Shown here: one piece after another, positions 39,690 to 50,125 of the stretch
Layout: the number at the start of each line of letters is the position of its first letter
How positions within the stretch are numbered: position 1 is the first letter of the stretch
Assembly (NCBI GenBank): GCA_001599355.1
Contig: BCGQ01000006.1
Location: 796,877-860,876, forward strand
Length of the DNA: 64,000 bases
Reading direction: 5' to 3'
Source: Nakazawaea peltata
Taxonomy: Eukaryota; Ascomycota; Pichiomycetes; Alaninales; Pachysolenaceae
Notes under the pieces: generated by a model
The model's input: the letters and a program-made list of their open reading frames with translations, nothing else
What the model was told of the DNA's origin: nothing
The model's database searches: none
Translations under genes and position numbers: made by a program

Positions 39690-40197
39690 ACTACTTGATT
39701 CACTTGAAATTGATGATGGATCACCTCTCTGATCTCAACTTAAGATTTCATCTGGAAAACCCTCTCAGATTTCTTGCCAGCTTTTGGCGCTGGCCGCCAG
39801 CGCAGGAAAATTAGCAGCAGCGGAGGGGCTGCGGAAGGGGGGAGAGGAGTAAGCGAGATGGGAGAAAGGGTAAATGGAGAGAGGGGATATCAATGAAAAG
39901 CAAGGGAGACGTAAAGAACAGTCCGAGTTGTAACAAACAAGTTATAACAACGTACCCATCTACATTATTCTTTAAGTCATGATCATTCACTATACATAGT
40001 TAGGGCCCTTCTGGAATGATTACCTAATTAGGAAATCGGAATTTAAGGCAGGTGCGTTAAATTGGTCGTGCACTACTTTAACGGAAGGGTCGGCAAGCCT
40101 GGGGTAGGGATTGAGGATGGGGTAGGTCTTCTGGGATGGAATAATAAATAATGTTTGCACTAAAGTGATTAACTAACGCCGTCAATTCCAACCTTAT
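39690..40197. other. SLA1 promoter and MPO1 3' flank
   Basis: A 508-bp spacer with a 17-bp palindrome at 39787-39803 and a G-rich stretch after it. No RNA gene is seen. Confidence 0.6.
39787..39803. promoter_or_regulatory. GC-rich palindrome upstream of SLA1
   Basis: GCGCTGGC-C-GCCAGCGC: perfect 8-base arms around one base, about 100 bp upstream of the SLA1 ATG. It could be a symmetric protein-binding site or a 5'-UTR hairpin. I know no factor for it. Confidence 0.45.
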
Positions 40198-40797
40198 TTA
40201 CTGATTTTTCTTCAGTTTGTATGTACTGATCCTTTTAGCTGCCAAATTGTAGACCTTTTTCTTGAAATCTTGCTTTAAACCTAACAGGAATTGAGTCTCG
40301 TAGAATACAAAGAATGGAGCTAATACAAGCAGTTGTAAAAGATTGTCAAGTAACAGGGGAGCTCTTTTCTCGAACTTTCCATGTCCAATGAATTGAGCAA
40401 TCCAACCACTGACATGAGCAATTCCCGCCCATTTCAAAACAGTACCCATATCTTTGTCAAGGAACTGATTCTCCAACAAATACAGGACTGAGATGATAAT
40501 CGAGGAGAATAGAAGACCATTAGCAAAATCCAAAAGAACATAGAAAACTGAGAACCCTATAACCAAAATGGATCCCAAATTGAGGATATATTTGGAGACA
40601 AATGGGTCTGACAAAACCTCAAACTGCAGCAATTGTGGCACCTGCAAGATGTATTGACCCAAATCACAGTAACTCAATATTACCACTGCACTAAATAAAA
40701 TCGTCGGAATAAAAACCATATGAATCAGCGCATTTGTAGGATGCACATGGTACGACAAGTAAAAACTTATCTGATCTTCCAAATCTAAAACACCCAT
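40198..40797 (-). CDS. MPO1: 2-hydroxy fatty acid dioxygenase (phytosphingosine metabolism)
   Basis: ER membrane Fe(II) dioxygenase of the Mpo1/DUF962 family that shortens 2-hydroxypalmitate made from phytosphingosine. The start is the ATG at 40797 (MGVLDLEDQISFYLSYH), matching the family N-terminus; the frame is open 16 codons further upstream without an ATG. Conserved His motifs are YHVHPTNALIH near residue 15-25 and QFIGHGKFEKRAP near residue 145. Several membrane helices lie between them. The length is 199 aa, against 174 in S. cerevisiae (YGL010W, next to LEU1). It is divergent from IME4. Confidence 0.93.
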   Translation of the reverse strand: MGVLDLEDQISFYLSYHVHPTNALIHMVFIPTILFSAVVILSYCDLGQYILQVPQLLQFEVLSDPFVSKYILNLGSILVIGFSVFYVLLDFANGLLFSSIIISVLYLLENQFLDKDMGTVLKWAGIAHVSGWIAQFIGHGKFEKRAPLLLDNLLQLLVLAPFFVFYETQFLLGLKQDFKKKVYNLAAKRISTYKLKKNQ

Positions 40798-41414
40798 CGT
40801 ATAATGTTGATTCAACCTCTCCAAACAATTCTTGAGATGAGCCAATTTTTTAAGCTTTTAATTTTTTTTTCCCTTGTATTTTTTCCTCCCACCTTCTCCG
40901 CCTGTCTTCTTTTATATGAAGATAATGACACTGAAAATTAAAGATGAGGGGTCAATATGATCAAACTTGAATGCTGCGCAATACTTGATCGAGGAGGTAA
41001 GCACTGAGAATAAACAATCTTTTCTATTTACGTTCCCTGCATATTCAACCCAATATCCGCTCGTTGAATTTTTCCCCGCAATTCAACTGTTGGCCCGAAT
41101 AGATAGCACAGCAATAACAAGACATGTGCAAAGCAGTTTGAGGGATGATCATCCCTAACTTAATTTTCACCCATTTTATTCTAAGATTACACTCATGCAA
41201 GCTTGCATCATCACAAATTCTCTGTCTCCTTAATTTTTCCCTTAACTCATCGTAAAGGGGCTTCTCTTATCTATGTTTGTCTAAAGGGGCTAATTTCTTT
41301 ACGCATAAAATATTTTAACGCGGGTTGTAAAGGGGTGCCATAAAGGCGATCTGTAAAGGGGCTACGATATAAAAAGGGGGAGATTTGCCTTGAATGTATT
41401 AAATGTAATTCACC
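40798..41414. other. Divergent MPO1/IME4 promoter
   Basis: A 617-bp spacer with five AGGGG stress elements clustered next to IME4 (41256-41379). No other feature is recognised. Confidence 0.6.
41256..41379. promoter_or_regulatory. Cluster of five STRE (AGGGG) elements upstream of IME4
   Basis: AGGGG at 41256, 41285, 41331, 41357 and 41375, four of them within the same TAAAGGGG context, 36-159 bp upstream of the IME4 ATG. AGGGG is the Msn2/4 stress-response element, and IME4 expression depends on starvation in S. cerevisiae. Confidence 0.55.
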
Positions 41415-43115
41415 ATGAATCCTCTGTTTAATGTTGCTGATTTCTTTAATGACTGGGGTTACCAGTTATTGAAGGCTCCTATCCACGGGGACCTTTTCTT
41501 CGCTTACCAGCTCTTTCTGAAGAGTCAGTTTAATTATGATTACAGCTCCCAAGAGCGTTTAGTTGAAAGTTATGAAAAGTTCACAAGCCTTATTGAAAAT
41601 GATGCCATCATTGCGAATGCTTTGGAGTTTGACTCTGAAGGAAAGATCAAATGGATCGATAAATTGAGTCTCTTGTTTTATATGGACCAGATGGAGTCCC
41701 CTTGTGGATCCAATTTTGCGGTTTATAAAGCACCAAAGAGAACTCAAACTTCAAAGTCCGACTTGGAGTCGGAGTTGAAGGAATTCCTCGATTTCAATTG
41801 GGATTTTGACCCATCGGATCGATCTGTTTTCAATTGCACTTCTAAAAAGTATCAGTTTGAAGAAATAAAACAAATATTGAAAGCTCCTAGTGATATGAAT
41901 TCATTAAGGAGGGAGAAATTGAGATATACCACTCCTGTCAAGCCATTTTATAAAATATGTGAAGACCAGAGGCATATTCAGTTAGCGATACACCTGACAC
42001 TATCTCCTGGGATACAAAATCAACAGGTTCTCACTCAGGTTAACCAACAGCCAGCTCAGGTTAATAAGCTATTTTCCTGTTTGTCCAAAAAAATTCACTT
42101 CATTCCTTTGATTAGACTGCAGACAGATTTGAAGCTAGGAGATTGCTCATATTTGGATACCTGTCACAAATATAATACCTGTAGATATCTTCATTATAAG
42201 AGGACAAGTCCTCAGGATTTCGAGAGACAAAATGGATCTCAAGTAAATAAAGAGATCGAAAAATCATTGTTAATAAGTGATTTCACTTTTGGTGAATTTG
42301 TCAGTGAACTCTTATGTCCTCCGATGCCGGCTCAATGGATCAACTGTGATATTCGTAAATTGGATTTCTCTAAATTGGGGAAATTCAGCGCGATAATTGC
42401 TGACCCCCCTTGGAATATACACATGGTTTTGCCCTATGGAACTTGTAATGATTTTGAGTTATTGAATTTACCAATCAGTGAACTTCAAGACGGAGAAGAG
42501 AAGGGAGAAGATGGAGGTGGAATTTTGTTACTTTGGGTAACGGGAAGATCACTCGAAATAGGACGCCAGAGCCTACTCACTTGGGGTTACAAAATAGTCA
42601 ACGAAGTGATCTGGATCAAGACTAACCAATTGTCCAGAACAATTTGTACTGGTAGAACAGGGCATTGGCTCAATCACTCTAAGGAGCATCTTTTGGTTGG
42701 GTGAGTAAAATTAGTATCTTCTGAGGGAAATAAAGACTAACCAATTTCCATTATAGAGTCAAAGGAAATTGTAAATATATATCCAAGGGAATTGATATGG
42801 ATGCGATTGTCTCAATGACAAGAGAAACAAGCAGAAAACCAGATGAAGTAAGTACTCTCACATCCATTTCACGATTTATTCAAATACTAACAACAACCAA
42901 GGTGTATGATATGGTAGAAAGATTGGTCGGTAAAAGAGCCCGTAAATTAGAGATTTTTGGAAGAGATCACAACAGAAGAGAGGGATGGTTAAGTAAGTGC
43001 AAACTTATAGAAATTACAGCAACTTTATACTAACTTCACAAATAAAGCCATCGGAAACCAATTGAGTGGAAATCATATAATCGAAAATGATCTTCTGCGG
43101 AGATATAGAGAATGA
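41415..43115 (+). CDS. IME4: mRNA N6-adenosine methyltransferase Ime4 (METTL3), three introns
   Basis: Catalytic subunit of the m6A writer, needed for meiotic entry. Exons are 41415-42700, 42757-42847, 42902-42992 and 43048-43115; the introns are 56, 54 and 55 nt, all with GT(A/G)AGT donors and CTAAC branch sites. The joined frame gives 511 aa. It contains the Cys-rich [19 protein letters not shown] segment typical of METTL3, the catalytic D330-P-P-W (DPPWNIHM), [11 protein letters not shown] and [19 protein letters not shown]. Across the introns follow [23 protein letters not shown] and [13 protein letters not shown]. Reading into intron 1 gives a stop at once, so unspliced mRNA lacks the end of the catalytic domain. 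In S. cerevisiae it is YGL192W, also next to COX13. Confidence 0.95.
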
Positions 43116-43383
43116 TATAGAAAATGAGCTGTCCTACAATTATGGTAGATGGAATTTATAACTACACTATACTGTATCCCTCTTTTTCCCTCTCCATCGC
43201 AGCATAATACGAATATGTCTACATCCAATCAAATTTCTCGAAATTGTCCTCTCACCTTAAGTCGTGCAAAGTCCATATACCGCCCGGCGTGAGTCGTTCC
43301 AAAAAATTTTTCCCTCGTCCTAAAAAATAACACCATATTAATTGAGTTACTGTCGATAGATAAATAGATAGATTAATCAAACA

Positions 43384-43773
43384 ATGTTCGCTAGACAATC
43401 TCTGAAGAAGCTTTTCACTGTTGGTCGTCGTTTCGCCTCGACTACCGAGCCATTCTTGCCTCTGGACCCAGTTAAGGCTAAGCTGTTCAAGGACCACATG
43501 GTCCACTTGGAGGCTCACTCCAAGCAAACCACCGACTTATGGAGAAAGATCTCTTACTTCGTTCTGTTCCCAAGTATTGCTGTTACTGCTTACTTCATCT
43601 ACGGTATTGAGATGGAGCATGCTCACCACAGAGAGCACTTGCTGCATATTCCAGACTCCGAATGGAGAACTGACTACGACTACCAAAACATTAGAAAGAA
43701 GCCTTTCTTCTGGGGTAACGGTGACGAGACTATGTTCTGGAACCCAGTCATCAACAGACACATCACCGAGTAA
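43384..43773 (+). CDS. COX13: Cytochrome c oxidase subunit VIa
   Basis: Inner-membrane subunit of complex IV at the dimer interface. A basic presequence (about 1-20) is followed by the matrix-side segment, one membrane helix (about 57-77) and the conserved intermembrane part with EHAHHREHLLHIPDSEW, KPFFWGNGDETMFWNPVINRHI. The length is 129 aa. The codon at 43564 in YFVxFPSIAVTA is CTG and aligns with Ala of S. cerevisiae Cox13 (WVALPAIALTA), supporting CUG=Ala. Neighbours IME4 and CDC55 are the same as in S. cerevisiae (YGL190C-YGL192W). Confidence 0.96.
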   Translation: MFARQSLKKLFTVGRRFASTTEPFLPLDPVKAKLFKDHMVHLEAHSKQTTDLWRKISYFVLFPSIAVTAYFIYGIEMEHAHHREHLLHIPDSEWRTDYDYQNIRKKPFFWGNGDETMFWNPVINRHITE

Positions 43774-43992
43774 ATTCAATTTACCCAATCAACAAAAACA
43801 TAACACATTCATATAATTAAGTTATTAGACATATTACTGAGTAAGAAGTCAATGAATTTCCTTTTAATTTATTATTAATAATAACACACCTTTCTAACAA
43901 ATGTTTAGATAGGTGAGAAAAGATGTAGAAACGTGAATTATAAAATGTGAAAATAGCTTGAAGCAACGCATGAGGCAAACGTAACCACTCCT

Positions 43993-45492
43993 TCAAACAG
44001 TGCTGAAAATGTAAAGATTATTCGTCAGAGCAATGGCTACACTGTTTTCACGTGGATGCCAACTCAAATGCAAAATGCTCTTCTTGAAGTCAATCGTAGC
44101 AAAATCCATCTCCTTTTTCATCATGTTTAATCCGTTGCTATTGTTGTTATGACGCTTTCTAAATTGGTTATTCTTATTAGACTTGAAGGCCGATTTGTCC
44201 AGTTGTAACACAATCTCTTCTGGTTCTGCGGTAGAAACATTTGTGGCAGCAGAGGCAGCAGCAGAAGATTCACCAGCTCCGCCAGCTGACAGACCTCTTG
44301 TCACATCTGGATATATCATAAAGTTATTGTTGTATGAACCAGTCATGATGCTTCTATTGTCTCCACTGAATTGAACCTCAAACTTGTCAAAGATGGCATC
44401 GTTCTCATATGTGTCACATAATCTATCCCTCAAGGATTCATGGATGTTGATAGTCTTGATAGGCTCACGTTCCATGGCCAAATCCCAGATCTTGACCGTC
44501 ATGTAATCTCTGCTAACAATATACTTACCATCATTGCTGAATTTGACATCACTGATGCTCGAAGTAATTTCGGTGAAGAAATTGTGGTTCAGAGGGTCCA
44601 TATATTCCTCGTAGATCTTCAGGTGGTGATCACACAACGAGTTTTCTCTCATATCGGACAATTTGATGGTTCCTTTACTCGATGAGTACATGAACAAGTT
44701 ACAGTTGATCGGGTGGAACTCAGCACTAGTGATCACCTCTGTCAATTCCTCCATGTTCAGTGGTTTGATATCGACAATATTAAAAGATTGATCTGAAATA
44801 CCAAGATTCCATAAATTGATTCTCAAATCATCCGAAGAAATAAACGTCTCATCATCACTATTGATACTGATCGAGTTAATGTGGTACAGATGGGCATTAC
44901 CAAAGACTCTCTTTGGTTGAGCCAGAATGATCGTATCATGAAGAGTAAGTCTGGGGAGATGAAGAGATGCGAGAGAAAGTGGTTTGGATGAACCAGCAAT
45001 GGCAGAAGCCCCACCATTAGAAATTGCATCGACAGCAGCGGCAGCACTGCGCCCGCCGTCAAAACTGAAATTTCCAAAGGTTTCTTGGCCTACTGCGGCA
45101 GATTCATCTAAATTCATTTCAGAAACCATCTTAATTTGCTTCTCAAATACCTTCCATAACTTGATGGTCTTGTCGTTGGTAGACAACAAATAATTGGAAT
45201 CGTTGCTTCTTCTTAACCATTTTACCTTATTGATCTTCTCTTCGATTTCTAAACTCTTAAGGTAATCAAATTCCAGATCATGACTTTGAAACTCGGTGTA
45301 AAATTTGTATTCACAATTCTTCTTTGTTTGGTTTCTTTCAAATAATACCACTCTTCCACCACGGTCTCCCGTAGCTAAAAAGTCACCGGTATGATCGAAT
45401 TCAACGGTGGAGATAATGTCCAGCTCCGTTATGTTTTCAATGTCTCCTTTATCCCCAAAGCATTGGGAAAACTTCCACGTTTCCTGGTCCAT
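43993..45492 (-). CDS. CDC55: PP2A regulatory B subunit Cdc55
   Basis: B55-type WD40 propeller that directs PP2A in mitotic entry, spindle checkpoint and exit. The N-terminus [31 protein letters not shown] is cut here to its key parts: FGDKG and STVEFDHTG are the family signatures. [35 protein letters not shown] and [13 protein letters not shown] follow. A Ser/Ala insert (about 147-172) and another (about 400-420) are extra to animal B55 but usual in yeasts. 499 aa against 526 in S. cerevisiae. Convergent with COX13. Confidence 0.96.
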   Translation of the reverse strand: MDQETWKFSQCFGDKGDIENITELDIISTVEFDHTGDFLATGDRGGRVVLFERNQTKKNCEYKFYTEFQSHDLEFDYLKSLEIEEKINKVKWLRRSNDSNYLLSTNDKTIKLWKVFEKQIKMVSEMNLDESAAVGQETFGNFSFDGGRSAAAAVDAISNGGASAIAGSSKPLSLASLHLPRLTLHDTIILAQPKRVFGNAHLYHINSISINSDDETFISSDDLRINLWNLGISDQSFNIVDIKPLNMEELTEVITSAEFHPINCNLFMYSSSKGTIKLSDMRENSLCDHHLKIYEEYMDPLNHNFFTEITSSISDVKFSNDGKYIVSRDYMTVKIWDLAMEREPIKTINIHESLRDRLCDTYENDAIFDKFEVQFSGDNRSIMTGSYNNNFMIYPDVTRGLSAGGAGESSAAASAATNVSTAEPEEIVLQLDKSAFKSNKNNQFRKRHNNNSNGLNMMKKEMDFATIDFKKSILHLSWHPRENSVAIALTNNLYIFSTV

Positions 45493-46761
45493 TGTAAAGT
45501 TGGATTGTGCAAGTTGAGTAACTTTGGATGAATGCTTGTCACTCTTCGTCTTTTTTATTACTTAATCACCTCAATTAATAGTAGTTGCAATTTATTGATC
45601 AATCAATCTATCAATGCTACCCTTCAAGTCTAGTTGGTACTATCTAGTCACTGTGGGCCCGCACTGTCGAATCTTCTTTCTCAATACTCAGATACCTCAG
45701 GATCTAATCTATCAGTCTCCATCTCCGTTAATCACATTGTCAAAATTACAGGAAAAAATTCTCGCCGCTGCTTGAGGGTGAGCATCCCAGGGAAATTGGG
45801 GGGAGTAAGTGAGCATATGCGCACGACTTTGTAGCAAGCATGGGATAAGCGAGAGAAGGGAGGATAAGAGGGAGGAGGGGGTGGCGGGGGGAACGAAGAA
45901 AGGGGTGGGAGGTAGAAATGCCAATGAGTAGTATGATGAGAGGATTGGGAATTGAGGTACTATAAATTTGAGGTACTTATGATCTGGATATTATACAAGA
46001 CGTAAGTCACCATATTAGCTGGCGCATACACAGTCAAAATAGAGAAGTAGTGAAGGAGAGAGCGAGTGCAGCGCAGTGTAGTGCAAACACAGCGCAGCAT
46101 AGCTCTCTGTTTCTTTTCTCTCGAAAGAAAAATATAACTGGGGCGCTACTAAGTTAGGGGAATATAAGTGGGCTACAAGCTTCAGGTGAGACGAATTGGT
46201 GAAGGTGGTGAATTATGGTGGATGATGGATAAAACTCAAATTCAGGCCCATATTCCAGGTGAATAGTCTGTTGAAGAGACATCTCTCATTTCGTAGTACT
46301 TCAATTCAATACCGAGGTACTGTACATTCTGTACTATATGCTCTGTACTTATACTCCATAGTCTACACTATATACTTTATTAAGTTCTTAACTATGGCAA
46401 TTCTCTTAAAAAGATTTACTATGTGCTTTTTTCAGTATGTGCTTTTTGCTTGCACCTTTTTTTTTTTGTGTGTCTTTATATGGGCACAATTTTTCATCTT
46501 CTGGATGTGGTAGCGAGACCTTAAGAATCATAGCAGTAGTCCTGAAGTTCAAGATTCGGATGAATGACTTTCACAAAGTATCACTGTAATCTTATTTCAC
46601 AATATCTTTCTCTTGCCTATCTTCTAAACTACCACCTTTGTCCCTTTTTATCACAAAACTTACCAGGCTGGATATGCCCATCTACATCAGTCAAATTTTA
46701 TATTTGCATCAATGACTCCATTGATCATTCATTATTATATGTCTTATATATATGAACCTAC
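45493..46761. other. Intergenic: CDC55 promoter, RPS26 3' flank
   Basis: A 1.27-kb spacer. It contains a purine-rich stretch (about 45840-45920), short CTGTACT repeats (about 46310-46350) and T-runs. I see no tRNA, snoRNA or credible reading frame. Confidence 0.55.
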
Positions 46762-47118
46762 TTAAGCCTTAGCAGCGGCAGCAGCTGGAGTAACCTTCTT
46801 CTCTCTGTTGAATCTTTGTCTTTGAGGTGGAGTTCTGATTCTTCTGTTCTCTCTAGATCTGACTCTGACAATTCTAGCGTGAATGGCACAAGAGATACAG
46901 TAGTGCAACTTGTTGTATAACTTTGGCAAAGCGTACTCAGAGTAGACAGAGGCCTCAGACAAATCTCTGACGGCAGCAGCCTCAACCATGTTTCTGATGG
47001 TGACACGCTTGATGGCCTTGTCCTTTGGAACACAACGAGCACAGTTGATACATCTAACTGGCTTAACGTGTCCTCTACCCTTCTTGTTTCTACCGTTGGA
47101 AGCTCTCTTCTTTGGCAT
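46762..47118 (-). CDS. RPS26: Small-subunit ribosomal protein eS26
   Basis: Cytosolic 40S protein near the mRNA exit. The N-terminus [19 protein letters not shown], the zinc-site [16 protein letters not shown] and a second Cys pair in [27 protein letters not shown] are all canonical. The length is 118 aa (119 in S. cerevisiae). It has strong codon bias without CTG codons and a typical alanine-rich tail. No intron. The position between CDC55 and COX4 is the same as S. cerevisiae YGL189C. Confidence 0.98.
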   Translation of the reverse strand: MPKKRASNGRNKKGRGHVKPVRCINCARCVPKDKAIKRVTIRNMVEAAAVRDLSEASVYSEYALPKLYNKLHYCISCAIHARIVRVRSRENRRIRTPPQRQRFNREKKVTPAAAAAKA

Positions 47119-48087
47119 TTTTGCTATATTTATTTATAATGATTATTATAAACTATATGATTAAATGAATATAAAAGTTGAATAAGAATCGAAAGAAAAA
47201 AAAGATGAAAAAGTTTCTCAGTTGGAGCTGAAAATTTTTTTCCCTCCTTAACCTTAGAGGGAAATTGATCATTTTTACACGCAAAATTTGTAGAGGGAGC
47301 GAGGGGTTTGGGATCCAGCTGGTGGATCTATTGTAGCAGAATTAGTGGCTATAAAAGAATAAGTGACTTCTCTGTAGACACCAATGTGTGACTCAATGTG
47401 CTGACCATTTTTCTACATCCTTTGTAGATCTCCAAGTCTTCAATTCCTACTCCTATAACCTAGTATTATCATCCCATAGTTAAGCGAGAGAACTAATTGA
47501 CACAGAAAAAAGTGGCAGTTTATAGGGCTTAATTTTATCACGTGCGTTAGGGCTAAAGGTTACATCGCAACACCAAAATGTATCTCGTTCAAAAGTCGTA
47601 GACTTCCAATGGGTTTTAGATAGATGGTCAGTTTATAACAAAAGGGATATCAGAAGTGATAGTAGGACGGTGTACGGAGTATGTAATTCTTCAAATTGTG
47701 CAAATAACTGGATAGAGGAAACCCAATTGAGTTTTCCATGTAAAAGTAAAATGTTGACAATTTCCTTAGACTAAGCTGGTTCCACCTTTCAGGACCTTTT
47801 ACTTCCCCCATGATTATTGACTATCGCACGACACTCCCCAATATCTAACCCCTTATATCTTTAGGGAAGCCCATATCCCGAACGATAGTAACTAAAACGA
47901 TAAAGTGGGCTGGTAGCGTACTGTGTGAATTTTAGACAGTAATACACGACTTTTCAGCCAATCATACGATTTCGATTTCTTGCAATTTTTTCTTGTTAAA
48001 TTTGCAATTGGTATTTTTTATATACATACGATTTTTCTTATACCAACCGTCTCGATATCAACCAGATAGACTTTATTCCCATCAAAG
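47119..48087. other. Divergent RPS26/COX4 promoter
   Basis: A 969-bp spacer with an adjacent Cbf1-like and Tbf1-like site at 47539-47556. Otherwise nothing is recognised. Confidence 0.6.
47539..47556. promoter_or_regulatory. Adjacent CACGTG (Cbf1) and TTAGGGCTAA (Tbf1) sites
   Basis: CACGTG at 47539-47544 is followed two bases later by TTAGGGCTAA at 47547-47556. In Candida albicans Tbf1 together with Cbf1 drives ribosomal protein genes, in place of Rap1 used by S. cerevisiae. The pair is about 420 bp from RPS26 and 530 bp from COX4. Confidence 0.55.
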
Positions 48088-48546
48088 ATGTTCAGAGTTG
48101 TAGGCAGAAGATTCTTGAGCACTTCAAGACCATTATTCAATGCTCACGGTAGCAAGGCCCCAGCTGTTTTCAAGACCGCTAAGAGCTTGTCCGAAGTTGT
48201 CGACAGACACGATTTAATCGGTCCAGGTAAATCTGACCCATCCAAGATTCCAACTGATTTAGAACAAGCCACCGGTTTGGAGAGATTCGAATTGTTGGGT
48301 CAATTGGAAGGTGTTGAAGTTTTCGACAACCAACCTTTGGACTCTTCCAGAAAGGGTACCGTTGAAAACCCAATCTTGATTGACTCTTACGATGACTACC
48401 GTTACGTTGGATGTACTGGTGCTCCACTGGACTCTCACATTGTCCAATGGTTGAAGCCAACCACCCACAAGATCGCCAGATGTTGGGAGTGTGGTTCCGT
48501 CTACAAGTTGAACTACATCGGTGACCCATCTCTTGCACACCACTAA
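48088..48546 (+). CDS. COX4: Cytochrome c oxidase subunit IV (Vb), zinc protein
   Basis: Matrix-facing complex IV subunit. A basic presequence (about 1-25) is followed by the Vb core: TGLERFELLGQLEG, ENPILIDSYDDYRYVGCTG, and the zinc site with CTGAP...RCWECGSVYKLN. The length is 152 aa (155 in S. cerevisiae). Its only informative CTG (48427-48429, GAPxDSH) aligns with Ala of S. cerevisiae Cox4 (GSPAGSH), supporting CUG=Ala. Highly biased codon use. Confidence 0.97.
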   Translation: MFRVVGRRFLSTSRPLFNAHGSKAPAVFKTAKSLSEVVDRHDLIGPGKSDPSKIPTDLEQATGLERFELLGQLEGVEVFDNQPLDSSRKGTVENPILIDSYDDYRYVGCTGAPLDSHIVQWLKPTTHKIARCWECGSVYKLNYIGDPSLAHH

Positions 48547-48967
48547 GAATTTTTCAACTCATTATCACATAGCAAAATTCATCCCAACAACACACCATAT
48601 TATATCACTAATTTAGAAGATATCTCATTATAATTCGGATTGTCTTTTTTTTTTCCAATTGGGGTAAAAGAAAATAACTTATATATTATCATTTTACATA
48701 TAAGTATATGTATATGTACCATGTCAATATCGTATTTAACTTATTCATATTTAGACTTGAAAGTCGATTTTGTAGGCCCTTAGGCAGAGCCCAGCGCACT
48801 CTCCGCCTAATTTTCTCCCCTTGCTCTAGAGCCGCGCAGAGCCAAAGGGTCTCTTCAAAAAGAGGTGTAGATCTTATAGCTGTCAATTGGGCAAATACTT
48901 TTGAGAGGTTATACTTAGAGCTTAATAAACAGACAGTTGAAGGATAACATTTAATCGTATTTCAACA
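48547..48967. other. Intergenic: COX4 3' flank and dehydrogenase promoter
   Basis: A 421-bp spacer, AT-rich with a T-run near 48645. No RNA gene is recognised. Confidence 0.55.
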
Positions 48968-50125
48968 ATGAAATCAAAAGTATTATTCCTTGGGGATCTT
49001 AATACAGACCTTCCTGAATATCATCTGTTCAGTGAAAAATTCGAATGCATTGTAAGTAGTTGATTGAACCAGGTACTGAAATGGAGATAAAGAGCTTCGA
49101 CTAACAACTCAAAGGATCATAAGGTGACCACCAGGGAACAAATGATTGAGGATTTCAAGACGAAATTCCATGATATCGAAGCCATCTACGGAGCATGGAT
49201 GCTGTTCCACACAATTGGAGGGTTCAATGGTGATTTGCTTGAGAGTCTGCCTGCTGGGTTGAAGATCTTCACAGTTTGCAGTGCCGGTGTGGATAATTTA
49301 GATGTGAAACTGATGAATTCCCACGGCATTAAGTTGACCAATACTCCACATTTGGGATCTGAACATGTGCTGGATTTGGTTTTGTATGAACTGTTGAGAG
49401 CATTCAGATTCTTCCATTTGTTTGAGAATGAATTGAGAGAACACCACCATACAATTAAGACAAGAGTTCTGTTACAAACCAAGTATCTTGATCCTACTGA
49501 TGGTGTAGTCAAGGAGCAACCAGGAGACCCTGTATCAGCAGGATTTCTGTTCGGACACCGTATCGGTACAGAATTCCCTATAAGGGCTCCATATGGTAAG
49601 ACCCTGACTATCGTCGGGTTCGGTAGAATTGGTAAACTGATTCTGAAGAGATTACAACTGATCGGTATGAACATAAACTATCTTAAGAGACAGAGATTAT
49701 CTGAAGAGGAAGAAAAGACCAATAGATGGACTTTCTTCCCATCTTTGATCGAACTGCTGCCTCATTCCGACTTGGTTGTGATCCTGATCCCTGGTACTCC
49801 AGAGACTTCCAAAATGCTCAACCAAGATGTCATTGATAGATTGCCGTTAGGTTCAAGAATTATCAATATTGGTCGTGGATCTGTCATCGATGAGGAAGCA
49901 GTAATTGCTCTGTTGAAGTCGAAGAAGATCTCATTTTTCCTGTTAGATGTCTTCCCACAAGAACCCGCAGTCAACCCGGAATTACTTAACCGTGACGATG
50001 TCTCTGCTACTCCACATATCGGTAGTGCGACTATGGACAATTATGATCAGAGCGCAATCTACTGTCTTGAAAATATTGAAGCTTGTTTAGAGGGCAGAGA
50101 AGTGCAGAGCGAAATTATCCCATAG
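48968..50125 (+). CDS. 2-hydroxyacid dehydrogenase, YGL185C-like, one intron
   Basis: NAD(P)-dependent D-2-hydroxyacid dehydrogenase. Exon 1 is 48968-49051 (28 codons), the intron is 49052-49114 (63 nt, donor GTAAGT, branch CTAAC, acceptor AAG), and exon 2 is 49115-50125; 364 aa in total. The Rossmann motif is GFGRIGK (about residue 198). Catalytic elements are NIGRGSVID (Arg), LDVFPQEP (Glu) and ATPHIGSAT (His). Three CTG codons in GKxIxKRLQxIGM (49637, 49643, 49658) read as GKAIAKRLQAIGM under CUG=Ala, an almost textbook family sequence. S. cerevisiae YGL185C belongs to this family and lies two genes from COX4, so orthology is likely. The substrate is not known; it also resembles the glyoxylate reductase Gor1. 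Confidence 0.9.
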
